Source: JABCYV01 sp035512155 (GTDB taxonomy: Bacteria > Acidobacteriota > Terriglobia > Terriglobales > Acidobacteriaceae). From it: a DNA stretch of 64,000 bases. The stretch's first letter is position 1; every line of letters starts with the position of its first letter. The stretch lies in contig DATKEN010000101.1 in the NCBI GenBank assembly GCA_035512155.1, positions 1-64,000 of the forward strand. The letters run 5' to 3'. Under the pieces are notes generated by a model. It had not been told where the DNA came from, did no database searches, and saw only the letters and a program-made list of their open reading frames with translations. Of the stretch, positions 25,009 to 33,180 are shown in pieces. The position numbers and the translations under genes were made by a program.

Positions 25009-26343
25009 TTAGTGGCCCACCGCTTCCCCTGCCGGACCGCGCTCGATCTCGCGACAAACCAAAAACAGAAATAGAATCCCCAAAACGGTATACATTCCCA
25101 TGAATCCGAGCAGCGTGAACATGCCGTTGCCCACCGAGACTGTCTTCGAGTAACCATCTGCGGTCAGCATTAAGCCGTAGACCAGCCAAGGCTGGCGGCC
25201 AAGTTCCGCGGTCAGCCAACCTGCGGTGTTGGCAATGTAAGGAAATGGCAAGCTCAGCAGCAATATCCAGAGCATCCAGCGCGCCTGAAACAGCTTCCCT
25301 CGCCACAGCAGCAATGCGGACAGCACCATGATGGCGATGAAAATGGTCCCCAGTCCCACCATGATGTGATAGCTGTAATAAAGAAGTGTGATGTTTTGCG
25401 GCCGAAATTCAGGGGGAAACGCGTCCAAACCTTGCATTCGCGCTCCCCAGCGGCGATAAGTCAAGAAACCCAACGCCCCCGGGATGACGACTGGATTGTC
25501 GATTCTTCCCTCATCCACATTGGGTTGACCGATGAGAACAATCGGTGCTCCCGGCTGCTCAGTGAACAGACCCTCCATGGCCGCCAAGGTCGGAGGCTGA
25601 TGACGAAAAACCATCTGGCCCTGCTGGTCTCCGGTCGGGAACACCTGCAAGATGCTGAACAAGCAACCCGCCACGACGCCCACTTTTACAAATATGCGTC
25701 CGTACTCTTCGTACTTGCCCCAAAGCAAGTAAAACGCTCCAATAGAGGCCATCACAAACGCGCCGGTAATGGCGGCGCCACTCATGTTGTGCGCATACTG
25801 CCATCCAGCCCAGGGATTCAAAACCAGCTTCCAAAAACTACTCAATTGAATCGACCCATCCGCGGCGCGCTCGTAACCGACTGGGTATTGCATCCAGGCA
25901 TCGGTTGCGATAATGAAATAGCCGGACAGCCATGACCCCAGAAACACCGCAACTGCCGACCACCAGTGGGCGCGCGGGGTAAGCCGCTTCTCTCCGAAAA
26001 GGAAAAGCCCCAAGAATGCCGACTCGAGAAAAAATGCGAACATGCCTTCCATGGCCAGGGTCTGGCCGATCACGCCTCCGGCAAAACGTGAGAAGTGCGA
26101 CCAGTTGGTGCCGAACTGAAATTCCATCGGAACACCGGTGACAACGCCCAATACGAAGTTGATGCCGAAGATGCGTGCCCAGAAACGGGCCGCCTGGTTG
26201 TAGATCCCATCCTTGCGGCGCAGAGCAAGGGTCTTGAGCACCACGATCAACGGCGCCAGCCCCATGGTCAGTTGGGGGAACAAATAATGGAAAGTTATTG
26301 TAAACGCGAAGTGCAGACGATGAATCAGCAGCGCGCTATCCAT
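25009..26343 (-). CDS. cydA: Cytochrome bd ubiquinol oxidase subunit I
   Basis: A 444-aa CydA. The N-terminal haem histidine lies in RLHFAFTITFHYLFPQ. The quinol-binding GWLTAELGRQPWLVYG is present, slightly changed from the usual GWMVTEVGRQPW. FETGNWSH-like FQFGTNWSHFSRFAGG is visible near 75. The Q-loop is short, as in the CIO/short-loop group. The start at 26343 has no strong ribosome site. A hairpin-rich 140-bp element lies 94 bases upstream of the start and may be within the promoter region. Confidence 0.95.
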   Translation of the reverse strand: MDSALLIHRLHFAFTITFHYLFPQLTMGLAPLIVVLKTLALRRKDGIYNQAARFWARIFGINFVLGVVTGVPMEFQFGTNWSHFSRFAGGVIGQTLAMEGMFAFFLESAFLGLFLFGEKRLTPRAHWWSAVAVFLGSWLSGYFIIATDAWMQYPVGYERAADGSIQLSSFWKLVLNPWAGWQYAHNMSGAAITGAFVMASIGAFYLLWGKYEEYGRIFVKVGVVAGCLFSILQVFPTGDQQGQMVFRHQPPTLAAMEGLFTEQPGAPIVLIGQPNVDEGRIDNPVVIPGALGFLTYRRWGARMQGLDAFPPEFRPQNITLLYYSYHIMVGLGTIFIAIMVLSALLLWRGKLFQARWMLWILLLSLPFPYIANTAGWLTAELGRQPWLVYGLMLTADGYSKTVSVGNGMFTLLGFMGMYTVLGILFLFLVCREIERGPAGEAVGH

Positions 26344-26436
26344 TACGAAATCCGATTCATCTCAGCGACTAAGAATGATCGCGAGGGGAAAAGTAAATCC
26401 GGATATGACCGGCTCACAACTTCGCAATCTTCTGGG

Positions 26437-26576
26437 TAGTGGTGCAGTTTGATAGGGAAGCGAGCCAAACGCGCGATTATTGCGTCGAAAAAGAACGCGA
26501 CGCAACGCGCGACTCGCCCAGATTCCTCACCGCACAAAGAACGCTGGTTCGGAATGACAATCAAACTGCACCACTA
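26437..26576. mobile_element. MITE-like 140-bp element with 17-bp terminal inverted repeats
   Basis: TAGTGGTGCAGTTTGAT (26437-26453) is repeated perfectly inverted at 26560-26576. A second perfect 8-bp inverted pair, TTGCGTCG / CGACGCAA, lies in the middle with further CGCGCG arms. The right half also contains TGTCATTCCGAAC...GAGGAATCT on the minus strand, which resembles a common bacterial interspersed repeat. There is no ORF inside. It fills the gap between cydA and the thioesterase gene. Confidence 0.7.
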
Positions 26577-26583
26577 GCATCTG

Positions 26584-27105
26584 CTAACTCATCTTGTTGC
26601 GGCGCCGGTCGAGTTCATCGCGGCGGATTTCGCGGCGGCGGCCGGCATCTTCGTAGCGCCGTCTCTGTTCATCAGTTTCTGGAATGATGGCTGGTACCTT
26701 CAAATGGCGTCCCGCTCCGTCAATGGCGACAAATGTCAGATAGGCCGAGCTGACGTGCTGACAACTGTCGAGCAGATAGTTCTCTACCCAAATTTTTACT
26801 CCGACTTCCATGGAAGTGTGGAACACGCGATTGACAGAGGAACGCAGGATAACCAGGTCGCCGATGTGCACGGGAACCCAGAAGTCCAAATGGTCGATGG
26901 CGGCAGTGACCACGTAGTTGCGGCTGTGGCGATGCGCAGCCATGGCGCCGGCAAGATCGATCCAATGCATAAGGCGTCCACCTAGCAAGGCGCCGAGCGG
27001 ATTGGCATCGTTGGGAAGAACGATCTCGGCCATCTCGGACTGCGAATCCCGAACCGGACGGGCCATCATCAGATCATCACTTTGCTTCATAGGTTGACGA
27101 GTCAT
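26584..27105 (-). CDS. Acyl-CoA thioesterase (hotdog fold, YciA/BACH type)
   Basis: A 173-aa hotdog thioesterase that hydrolyses acyl-CoA. Motif LPNDANPLGALLGGRLMHWI, followed by DLAGAMAAHRHS, carries the catalytic acidic position of this class. VVTAAIDHLDFWVPVHIGDL and the strand ending SAYLTFVAID complete the fold. ATG 27105 is chosen because AAGGA precedes it at a good distance. This start lies 29 bases inside the end of the upstream gene, so the two are coupled. The arginine-rich tail (RRRYEDAGRRREIRRDELDR) is longer than usual. Confidence 0.88.
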   Translation of the reverse strand: MTRQPMKQSDDLMMARPVRDSQSEMAEIVLPNDANPLGALLGGRLMHWIDLAGAMAAHRHSRNYVVTAAIDHLDFWVPVHIGDLVILRSSVNRVFHTSMEVGVKIWVENYLLDSCQHVSSAYLTFVAIDGAGRHLKVPAIIPETDEQRRRYEDAGRRREIRRDELDRRRNKMS

Positions 27106-27589
27106 GAGTTTCCTTTGGACAGGATCCCCCCTGGGGCGACGGGATGCGACGCAATAAATAGGATTCCAGATAGCACTCCGCCATTTTCTGAATTTGCGGA
27201 TCGGCATGGGAGAGGATCCACCGTCCCGACGATAGGTCGTACTCCAACGTTCCATGGGCTGTGGGAAGGTGGCCAGCTTCACACACGAACAGCAAGAGTA
27301 TTTGTGATCCGGTATCGCGCGCAATGCCGAAACGCACGGCATCGCATGTTCGCTCCTGGGGCAGGCGAGGGCAGTTCGTGGCGTAGCCCAGGTTGCAAAA
27401 GGATCTCAGTTCCTCATCGGTGGGTTGGACTCTCTCGTGACCCGGAGCGCAGCAAAAACCGGTCCATCCACACCCTAAAGGCAGACGGGAAGGGTGTTGC
27501 CAGACACCATCTTCCGACTTCCGCACCGGCATGAAAAACGGGCAGGCCAAATTTGGGCTCCTGTTGAGGCGATGGGCCATTTTACTCAT
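27077..27589 (-). CDS. Unknown cysteine-rich protein, 170 aa
   Basis: No recognised domain. The protein has ten cysteines, several in pairs or near aromatic residues (ACPFFMPVRK, GFCCAPGHE, RSFCNLGYATNCPRLP, FVCEAGHL). This could hold a metal or iron-sulfur cluster, although none of the spacings is a textbook motif. The middle reads like an enzyme core (DAVRFGIARDTGSQILL, HGTLEYDLSSGRW). I believe similar proteins occur in other Acidobacteria. The gene overlaps the thioesterase start by 29 bases, so the pair is probably co-expressed. Start MSKMAH or the internal MAHRLN cannot be separated. Confidence 0.7.
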   Translation of the reverse strand: MSKMAHRLNRSPNLACPFFMPVRKSEDGVWQHPSRLPLGCGWTGFCCAPGHERVQPTDEELRSFCNLGYATNCPRLPQERTCDAVRFGIARDTGSQILLLFVCEAGHLPTAHGTLEYDLSSGRWILSHADPQIQKMAECYLESYLLRRIPSPQGGSCPKETHDSSTYEAK

Positions 27590-27685
27590 GGCGCGAGAAG
27601 CTTACTAGTGGCGCAACAAATGCCAAATGCCACGAGTCACCATTCTGAGCCACAACCATGTACGGTCCGTAGTAACCTGTTGTAC

Positions 27686-27994
27686 GTGGATCGTATTGCA
27701 CTGCTGAGCGAGATCCTCTCGCAGAATCCGACTGACGCCTTTGCTCGCTACGGCCTCGCAATGGAATATTCGAAGAGCGGCGAAGTCGAGCGCGCTCTGC
27801 AGGAGTTCGCGCAGTTACTCGCAAATCATCCCGATTACACTGCCGCCTATCACATGGCAGCCCAGACCCTGGTGAGCGCCAGGCGCATCGACGAAGCCAA
27901 GAGGATGCTGGTTGACGGGATCTCTTCGGCGAGGCGCACCGGCAACACTCACGCGCAATCGGAAATGACCGCAATGTTAGAAGAAATGGGATAG
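27686..27994 (+). CDS. Short TPR protein
   Basis: About 102 aa from GTG 27686 (DRIALLSEILSQNPTDAF). Two to three tetratricopeptide repeats are visible: ARYGLAMEYSKSGEVERALQ, FAQLLANHPDYTAAYHMAAQ and the following RRIDEAKRMLVDGI. These form a helical scaffold for protein binding. The open frame extends upstream into the divergent gene, but that part has no TPR character and overlaps the other start, so it is excluded. No signal peptide; the partner is unknown. Confidence 0.75.
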   Translation: MDRIALLSEILSQNPTDAFARYGLAMEYSKSGEVERALQEFAQLLANHPDYTAAYHMAAQTLVSARRIDEAKRMLVDGISSARRTGNTHAQSEMTAMLEEMG

Positions 27995-28032
27995 CCTTCA
28001 GACTGTGGACTGTCATTCCCTTAGCAAATTGT

Positions 28033-28836
28033 TCACGTGGTCCGCGCCATCTTGGCCATCGCCCACTCCACCAATCCTGGGAACAACTGATAAATCTTGA
28101 CGACGGGATGCATTGTCCAGGGCACGACGACCTCACGCTTTCGTTTCCGATACCCACGCAGCACAGCTCGTGCCACGCGCTCCGCTGTGATTCCACGAAC
28201 TGAACCGGGACGTACTTGCTTCAGTTCCCTGCCCTTGATGGCGTTGGCGCCAAAATCGGTACGCACGTAACCTGGGCACACGGTCATCACGTGGATGCCT
28301 GCGCTTTTCAGTTCCACGCGCGCGGCGTTGCCGATCGCATTCATGGAAAACTTGGTTGCGCAGTAGATCCCCATAAATGGCACCGCAATATGTCCAGCGA
28401 CGCTTGAAATGTTCACTATCGTTCCTGAGCCCTGCTGCTTCATGACTGGGATCACTGCTTGCATGGCGGCAACTGTGCCAAAGAAATTGATTTCGAAAGT
28501 GTCGTGGCACGCAGTCATATCCATTTGGGCGATCGAGTCTCGCATTCCGCGGCCGGCGTTATTGATCCAGACATCGATGCGGCCAAAGTGGTGCAGCGTA
28601 AGACCGAGTACGCGATCGATCTCCTCGCGGTTCCGCACATCGCAGGAAAGAGCAAGCGTGCGGTCGGGGTGACCGAGGCGGTTGCGGGCGGCCTCAGCGC
28701 GTCCTGTATCGCGCGAAAGCAGCACGACTCGGGCCTCGCGATCCGCAAAAACTCTTGCTATAGCTTCGCCGATGCCCATGGATGCGCCGGTGACAACGAT
28801 CACTTTCCCTGAAACTTCGATCTTCTCAGAAGCCAT
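28033..28836 (-). CDS. Short-chain dehydrogenase/reductase (DltE/YqjQ-like)
   Basis: A 267-aa SDR. TGASMGIG follows the first strand, with WINNAGRGM, NISSVAGH, and YCATKFSMNA carrying the Tyr/Lys pair. The C-terminal 45 residues (RKREVVVPWTMHPVVKIYQL, FPGLVEWAMAKM) extend past the Rossmann core as an amphipathic tail, as in membrane-peripheral SDRs. Start MASEKIE is preferred; an upstream in-frame ATG overlaps the divergent gene's region. Substrate unknown. Confidence 0.85.
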   Translation of the reverse strand: MASEKIEVSGKVIVVTGASMGIGEAIARVFADREARVVLLSRDTGRAEAARNRLGHPDRTLALSCDVRNREEIDRVLGLTLHHFGRIDVWINNAGRGMRDSIAQMDMTACHDTFEINFFGTVAAMQAVIPVMKQQGSGTIVNISSVAGHIAVPFMGIYCATKFSMNAIGNAARVELKSAGIHVMTVCPGYVRTDFGANAIKGRELKQVRPGSVRGITAERVARAVLRGYRKRKREVVVPWTMHPVVKIYQLFPGLVEWAMAKMARTT

Positions 28837-28931
28837 GGGGAGCTTGTATCGTCCTGGGCTTGTCAAGTCAAGCGCTGCGGTACAATCGAGGAATTGAATG
28901 CTCTTTCTTCCGTGAGATTCATGAAGGTTTC

Positions 28932-29543
28932 ATGAGCACGCTCTTGCCGCTGTTTCCACTGGAGGTGGTTTTGCTCCCAGGCACACCTTTGCCCTTGCAT
29001 ATCTTCGAGCCACGCTATCGCGAGATGGTGTCGGAGTGCCTGGCCCAGGAAAAGCATTTTGGAGTGGTGCGCGCCAAAGATGAGGGGGTTGCCGAGATTG
29101 GCTGCACGGCGGAAATCCTCACCGTGACCAAGAAATATAGCGATGGACGGATGGACATTGTGACAGAGGGGCGCGAACGCTTCGAAGTGATGCAGGTCAA
29201 CCAGGACCGGTCATTTCTGCAGGCCGAAGTTCTCTATCTTAGGGACGAACCGGGCATAGCGACTGCCAACGAACTGGCGCAGGCGCTGAAGCTGCACGGC
29301 GAGATTATGACTTTGGCAGGGGCGGAACCGGAGAAATTGTCGGAGGTGGAAGGCTCCCAACTTTCTTTTCATCTCGCGGGTTCACTTCCGCTCGATCCCG
29401 ATTTCAAGCAGACTTTGTTGGGCATGAAGTCGGAAGCCGAACGCATACAGGCCGTAATCTCCTATTTCGAAGCCATTCTGCCTAAACTGCGGCGGAGCGT
29501 ACACGTGCGCCAGAAGGCTGGTGGCAACGGCCACGCAATGTGA
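28932..29543 (+). CDS. Lon substrate-binding (LON N-terminal) domain protein
   Basis: A stand-alone 203-aa LON_substr_bdg domain without the ATPase or protease parts of Lon. The opening LLPLFPLEVVLLPGTPLPLH, then IFEPRYREMV, is the family signature, followed by DIVTEGRERFEV and a helical C-terminal bundle. Such proteins are widespread; their job is not settled and they are thought to bind other proteins. The start is taken at ATG 28932, since the open frame before it has no homologous character. Confidence 0.88.
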   Translation: MSTLLPLFPLEVVLLPGTPLPLHIFEPRYREMVSECLAQEKHFGVVRAKDEGVAEIGCTAEILTVTKKYSDGRMDIVTEGRERFEVMQVNQDRSFLQAEVLYLRDEPGIATANELAQALKLHGEIMTLAGAEPEKLSEVEGSQLSFHLAGSLPLDPDFKQTLLGMKSEAERIQAVISYFEAILPKLRRSVHVRQKAGGNGHAM

Positions 29544-29664
29544 ATGTGGCCAGACCTTCTTCCGCTCAATACTTGAATTTGTCATGCGATCGGAAAACAG
29601 TTCGTGACTGGAGCGGGCGTATAATCAGTCTCATTAAGCAGTTTCCCCTTGGGGGTTTTGCGTC

Positions 29665-31152
29665 ATGAGTTTCCCGCGCACGCTCGGCGAATTGCGCCAG
29701 AGCCCACTTTCCGAAAAACGTTTGCAATCCCGCCGCGTGAAGGACGAGTTGCGCGACAACCTGATAGCGAAACTGCGCTGCGGTGGAACCGTCTTCCCTG
29801 GTATTGTCGGCTACGACGACACGGTGGTGCCGCAGATCGTGAATGCCATTCTCTCCCGTCATAATTTCATACTGCTGGGATTACGCGGGCAGGCGAAAAG
29901 CCGGATCCTGCGCGCACTGACGACGCTACTCGATCCGCAGATTCCCTACATTGCCGGCTGCGAGATCCACGACAATCCCTATTCGCCAATTTGCCGCCGC
30001 TGCCGCGAAGACGTGGCGGAGCAGGGTGACGAGACACCAATCGCGTATCTTTCTGCGGAAGAACGGTACGTTGAAAAGTTGGCAACGCCCGACGTCACCA
30101 TTGCTGACCTTATCGGAGACATTGATCCGATCAAGGCGGCACGGGGCGGTCATGAACTCAGCAGCGATCTGACGGTTCACTACGGCCTGCTTCCACGGGC
30201 AAATCGTGGCATCTTTGCCATCAACGAGTTGCCTGACCTGGCGGGAAAAATTCAGGTAGGTCTGTTCAACATCATGCAGGAAGGCGATGTGCAGATTAAG
30301 GGGTATCCCATTCGCTTGCCGCTCGACGTGGCACTGGTGTTCAGCGCCAATCCGGAGGACTACACAGCACGGGGCAAGATCATCACGCCGCTAAAAGACC
30401 GTATTGGTTCGGAGATTCGCACCCACTATCCGGCCACGGTGGAAGAAGGCATTGCCATCACGGTGCAAGAGGCCTGGACGCAGCGCGACGGATACAAGCT
30501 GCACACTCCCAAATTTGTGCAAGAGGTGATCGAGCGCATCGCCTTCGCGGCGCGCGAGGATAAGAAGGTCGACAAGCGTTCCGGCGTGAGCCAACGCCTG
30601 CCCATTTCCTGCATCGAGAACGTGATCTCGAACGCCGAGCGTCGCGCCATCCGCCATGACGAGAAGTTGGTTGTGCCTCGCATTGGCGACGTCTACGCGG
30701 CGCTGCCGGCCATCACAGGCAAGCTTGAACTGGAGTACGAAGGCGAGATGAAGGGCGCGGACCACGTGAGCCGAGAGCTAATACGTACCGCGATTGCCAA
30801 GACTTACGATGGCTACTTCAACAGCGTGAATACGCAGCAGATCGTGCAGTGGTTCGATCTGGGCGGAGAAATCCAAATGGCCGACACCGCGGGCGCCGCT
30901 GAGGCCCTGCAATCCCTGCGCGCCATCCAGGGCCTGATGGATAAGTTGGGCAAGTTGACCGTCGGCCCGAAAGATAGTCCGGAACTGCAGGTGTCCGCAG
31001 CGGAGTTCGTACTGGAAGGTCTGCATGCGCACAAACGCATCGGGCGAAATGAAGAGCGCCTGTTCACAGCGGGAGAAAAACCACTGAAGCAGGCTGAGAA
31101 GCCCTTCGAACGTGAGGAACCGCCGTTTCGCGGCAGAAGGCCGTACAACTAG
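29665..31152 (+). CDS. MoxR/Mg-chelatase-like AAA+ ATPase with altered Walker motifs
   Basis: A 495-aa AAA+ protein resembling magnesium-chelatase subunit I. The nucleotide loop reads GLRGQAKSR, where alanine replaces the last glycine of GxxxxGKS. The Walker B equivalent is IFAINELPDL, with Asn in place of Asp before Glu. Sensor 1 is seen in ALVFSANPEDYTARG. A CEIHDNPYSPICRRC insertion could bind zinc. A perfect TATAAT at 29620-29625 lies upstream. The VWA gene follows after 87 bases. MoxR/VWA pairs act as chaperones that load metals or remodel complexes; the target is unknown. Confidence 0.85.
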   Translation: MSFPRTLGELRQSPLSEKRLQSRRVKDELRDNLIAKLRCGGTVFPGIVGYDDTVVPQIVNAILSRHNFILLGLRGQAKSRILRALTTLLDPQIPYIAGCEIHDNPYSPICRRCREDVAEQGDETPIAYLSAEERYVEKLATPDVTIADLIGDIDPIKAARGGHELSSDLTVHYGLLPRANRGIFAINELPDLAGKIQVGLFNIMQEGDVQIKGYPIRLPLDVALVFSANPEDYTARGKIITPLKDRIGSEIRTHYPATVEEGIAITVQEAWTQRDGYKLHTPKFVQEVIERIAFAAREDKKVDKRSGVSQRLPISCIENVISNAERRAIRHDEKLVVPRIGDVYAALPAITGKLELEYEGEMKGADHVSRELIRTAIAKTYDGYFNSVNTQQIVQWFDLGGEIQMADTAGAAEALQSLRAIQGLMDKLGKLTVGPKDSPELQVSAAEFVLEGLHAHKRIGRNEERLFTAGEKPLKQAEKPFEREEPPFRGRRPYN

Positions 31153-31239
31153 GTCGCCAGTCGTTGGTCGTTCGTCGTTGGCGGCAATGGTAACGCGTCT
31201 TGACGAACGACCACCGACTAAGGACCAACGACTATCTCT
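31153..31239. repeat. Intergenic imperfect palindrome (AGTCGTTGGTCGTTCGTC arms)
   Basis: The gap between the ATPase and VWA genes is almost wholly filled by an imperfect inverted repeat: AGTCGTTGGTCGTTCGTC on the left and GACGAACGACCACCGACT on the right. The 17-mer CAGTCGTTGGTCGTTCG (31158-31174) recurs inverted at 62129-62145. A hairpin here could uncouple or stabilise the two halves of the mRNA. Confidence 0.7.
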
Positions 31240-32478
31240 ATGAAGCGCATTCGCTACAGCAAGTACGTTCCGGATCCCGTCGGCGAAATGAGCATGGAGG
31301 ATCTACTAGGTGCCCTCTCAGACTACCTGCTGCAGAGTGGTTTCCAGAACTACATCTATAGCGACTTTCTCGATGGCGAACAAACACTCGACGACCTGCG
31401 CCGCGCGCTGGAACAGGCATTGCTCGAGGGCAATTTTCTGGACGAGGAAATGCGTGAGCGCCTGCAACAGATGCAAATGGATGGCACGCTGGATGAACTA
31501 ATTGAACAGTTGATCGAACGCATGCAGCAGGAGGATTACATCAGCGTCGACCAACCTCACGATCCCTCGCGCCAGGCGAGCACGGGTGGACAGGTCGGCG
31601 AGGCCCAGCCACAGGCCAAGTTCGAAATCACTGATAAGAGTCTCGACTTTCTCGGCTTCAAGACGCTGCGTGATCTGATGGGATCATTGGGAAAGTCCAG
31701 CTTTGGACGGCATGATACTAGGGATTTGGCGACCGGTATTGAAACCAGTGGCGCCTCCCGGCGTTACGAATTCGGCGATACCCTCAACCTCGATATCACC
31801 GCTACGCTTTCCAGCGCCATCGAGCGCGAAGGCCTGAAACTGCCACTGAACATCGAATATTCCGATCTCCAGGTGCATCAGTGCGAATACCAGTCCTCGT
31901 GCGCGACCGTTCTCATGCTCGATTGCTCGCACTCCATGATTCTGTATGGCGAAGATCGCTTCACACCGGCCAAAAAGGTCGCCATGGCGCTTTCGCACCT
32001 GATTCGCACGCAGTACCCTGGCGACTCTCTCTCGCTTATCCTGTTTCATGACTCGGCGGAAGAAGTGCCACTCTCGCAGTTGGCTCGCGTGAAAGTCGGA
32101 CCCTACTATACCAACACACGCGAAGGACTCCGGCTGGCGCAGCGCATTCTGCAGCGTCAGAGAAAAGACATGAAGCAGATTGTGATGATCACCGACGGCA
32201 AGCCTTCGGCGCTCACGCTCGAGGATGGACGTATTTACAAGAATGCTTTCGGGCTCGACCCTCTGGTGGTCAGCCAAACGCTGGAAGAAGTATCGAAGTG
32301 CAAGCGCGCCGGAATCCTGATCAACACTTTCATGCTGGCCTCAGACTACGGTCTGGTGCAATTCGTGCAGAAAGTCACGGAGATGTGCCGCGGCAAAGCG
32401 TATTTCACGACGCCGTACACGTTGGGGCAATATTTATTGATGGATTACATGTCGCGAAAGACGAAGACGATGCACTGA
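31240..32478 (+). CDS. VWA-domain protein paired with the AAA+ ATPase
   Basis: A 412-aa cytoplasmic protein. The first 110 residues are helical and acidic (DEEMRERLQQMQMDGTLDEL). The C-terminal half is a von Willebrand A domain with the metal-site motif LDCSHSM near 225 (DxSxS), then TDGKPS. It is the expected partner of the upstream AAA+ protein, like the D and I subunits of Mg chelatase or CoxE with CoxD. No signal peptide or membrane anchor is seen. The substrate is not predictable. Confidence 0.88.
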   Translation: MKRIRYSKYVPDPVGEMSMEDLLGALSDYLLQSGFQNYIYSDFLDGEQTLDDLRRALEQALLEGNFLDEEMRERLQQMQMDGTLDELIEQLIERMQQEDYISVDQPHDPSRQASTGGQVGEAQPQAKFEITDKSLDFLGFKTLRDLMGSLGKSSFGRHDTRDLATGIETSGASRRYEFGDTLNLDITATLSSAIEREGLKLPLNIEYSDLQVHQCEYQSSCATVLMLDCSHSMILYGEDRFTPAKKVAMALSHLIRTQYPGDSLSLILFHDSAEEVPLSQLARVKVGPYYTNTREGLRLAQRILQRQRKDMKQIVMITDGKPSALTLEDGRIYKNAFGLDPLVVSQTLEEVSKCKRAGILINTFMLASDYGLVQFVQKVTEMCRGKAYFTTPYTLGQYLLMDYMSRKTKTMH

Positions 32479-32550
32479 CTCCACTGAGTTGGGGCTTCGA
32501 TGGATTCGCGGCTCAGGAGGACGCGTGGAATGCGAGAATGAGGTCGACGC

Positions 32551-33012
32551 TTGAGAAGAGCTGCGGCTATCGCAATTCTGCTGCTCATCGCAGTGGCGCA
32601 AGGATATACGTGCCAATGGGCGAGGGGCTACTTCTATCAAGTGACTGCATTAAGAGGAAGGGTCGTCGGGGCTAACATAGGACCTCTGCAATATGTGCGC
32701 TGGTTGAGACAGTCGTTCGCGAGAAAACACGCAAAGCTCACGCTTTACGAATATCGTTGGCCTGTCAGCGGGAGAAGTGCTTTGCCTTTTGTAAAGGCGA
32801 TCGAAACAGATCCCAACGGAAGATTTGATTTCGGTCTTATGAAAACGGGCCATTATACCCTCGTCGTAGACGATGAGAAACTAAGTAGCTCAAACTGGTT
32901 CGACGTTGAAATGAAGGATCGATCCCTGGCAAAAGAATCCGTCATCATCGACGTATCTCCTCACTTCCCAGACTGCAAGGGTGGACACGAATTTATCGTG
33001 AAGACAAAGTGA
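32551..33012 (+). CDS. Secreted Ig-like/carboxypeptidase-regulatory-like protein
   Basis: About 153 aa from TTG 32551, with GAGG eight bases upstream. The N-terminus RRAAAIAILLLIAVAQG is a convincing signal peptide. The rest is a beta-sandwich of the type KLTLYEYRW...ETDPNGRFDFGLMKTGHYTLVV, typical of CarboxypepD_reg or SpaA-like domains that act as extracellular spacers. Two cysteines near the ends (TCQW and DCKGGHEF) may form a disulfide. No enzymatic residues are visible. Confidence 0.65.
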   Translation: MRRAAAIAILLLIAVAQGYTCQWARGYFYQVTALRGRVVGANIGPLQYVRWLRQSFARKHAKLTLYEYRWPVSGRSALPFVKAIETDPNGRFDFGLMKTGHYTLVVDDEKLSSSNWFDVEMKDRSLAKESVIIDVSPHFPDCKGGHEFIVKTK

Positions 33013-33111
33013 ATCTAGCGATGTCAGGATTTCGTGTTCAAGTAGAACTTGTCCCGCAGCGATTGAGTCCATTTTCACCCCCGCGTACCGAAATGGAACA
33101 AAAGTTAAAAT

Positions 33112-33156
33112 TTGTGATGGCCGTCACAAGGAATCAGGCTAGCGCATGCGTACAAT
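33112..33156 (+). promoter_or_regulatory. CRP-like operator and -10 box of the tRNA-like gene
   Basis: TTGTGATGGCCGTCACAA (33112-33129) fits TGTGA-N6-TCACA. TACAAT (33151-33156) is a good -10 box with no recognisable -35. The operator centre (33120.5) lies about 41.5 bases before the start point predicted near 33162, the classical class II CRP distance. This suggests that transcription of the tRNA-like gene is activator-dependent. The arrangement is seen in sequence; the regulator is inferred. Confidence 0.6.
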
Positions 33157-33180
33157 CAGCGGCGTGGCAAGCGCGGCTTC

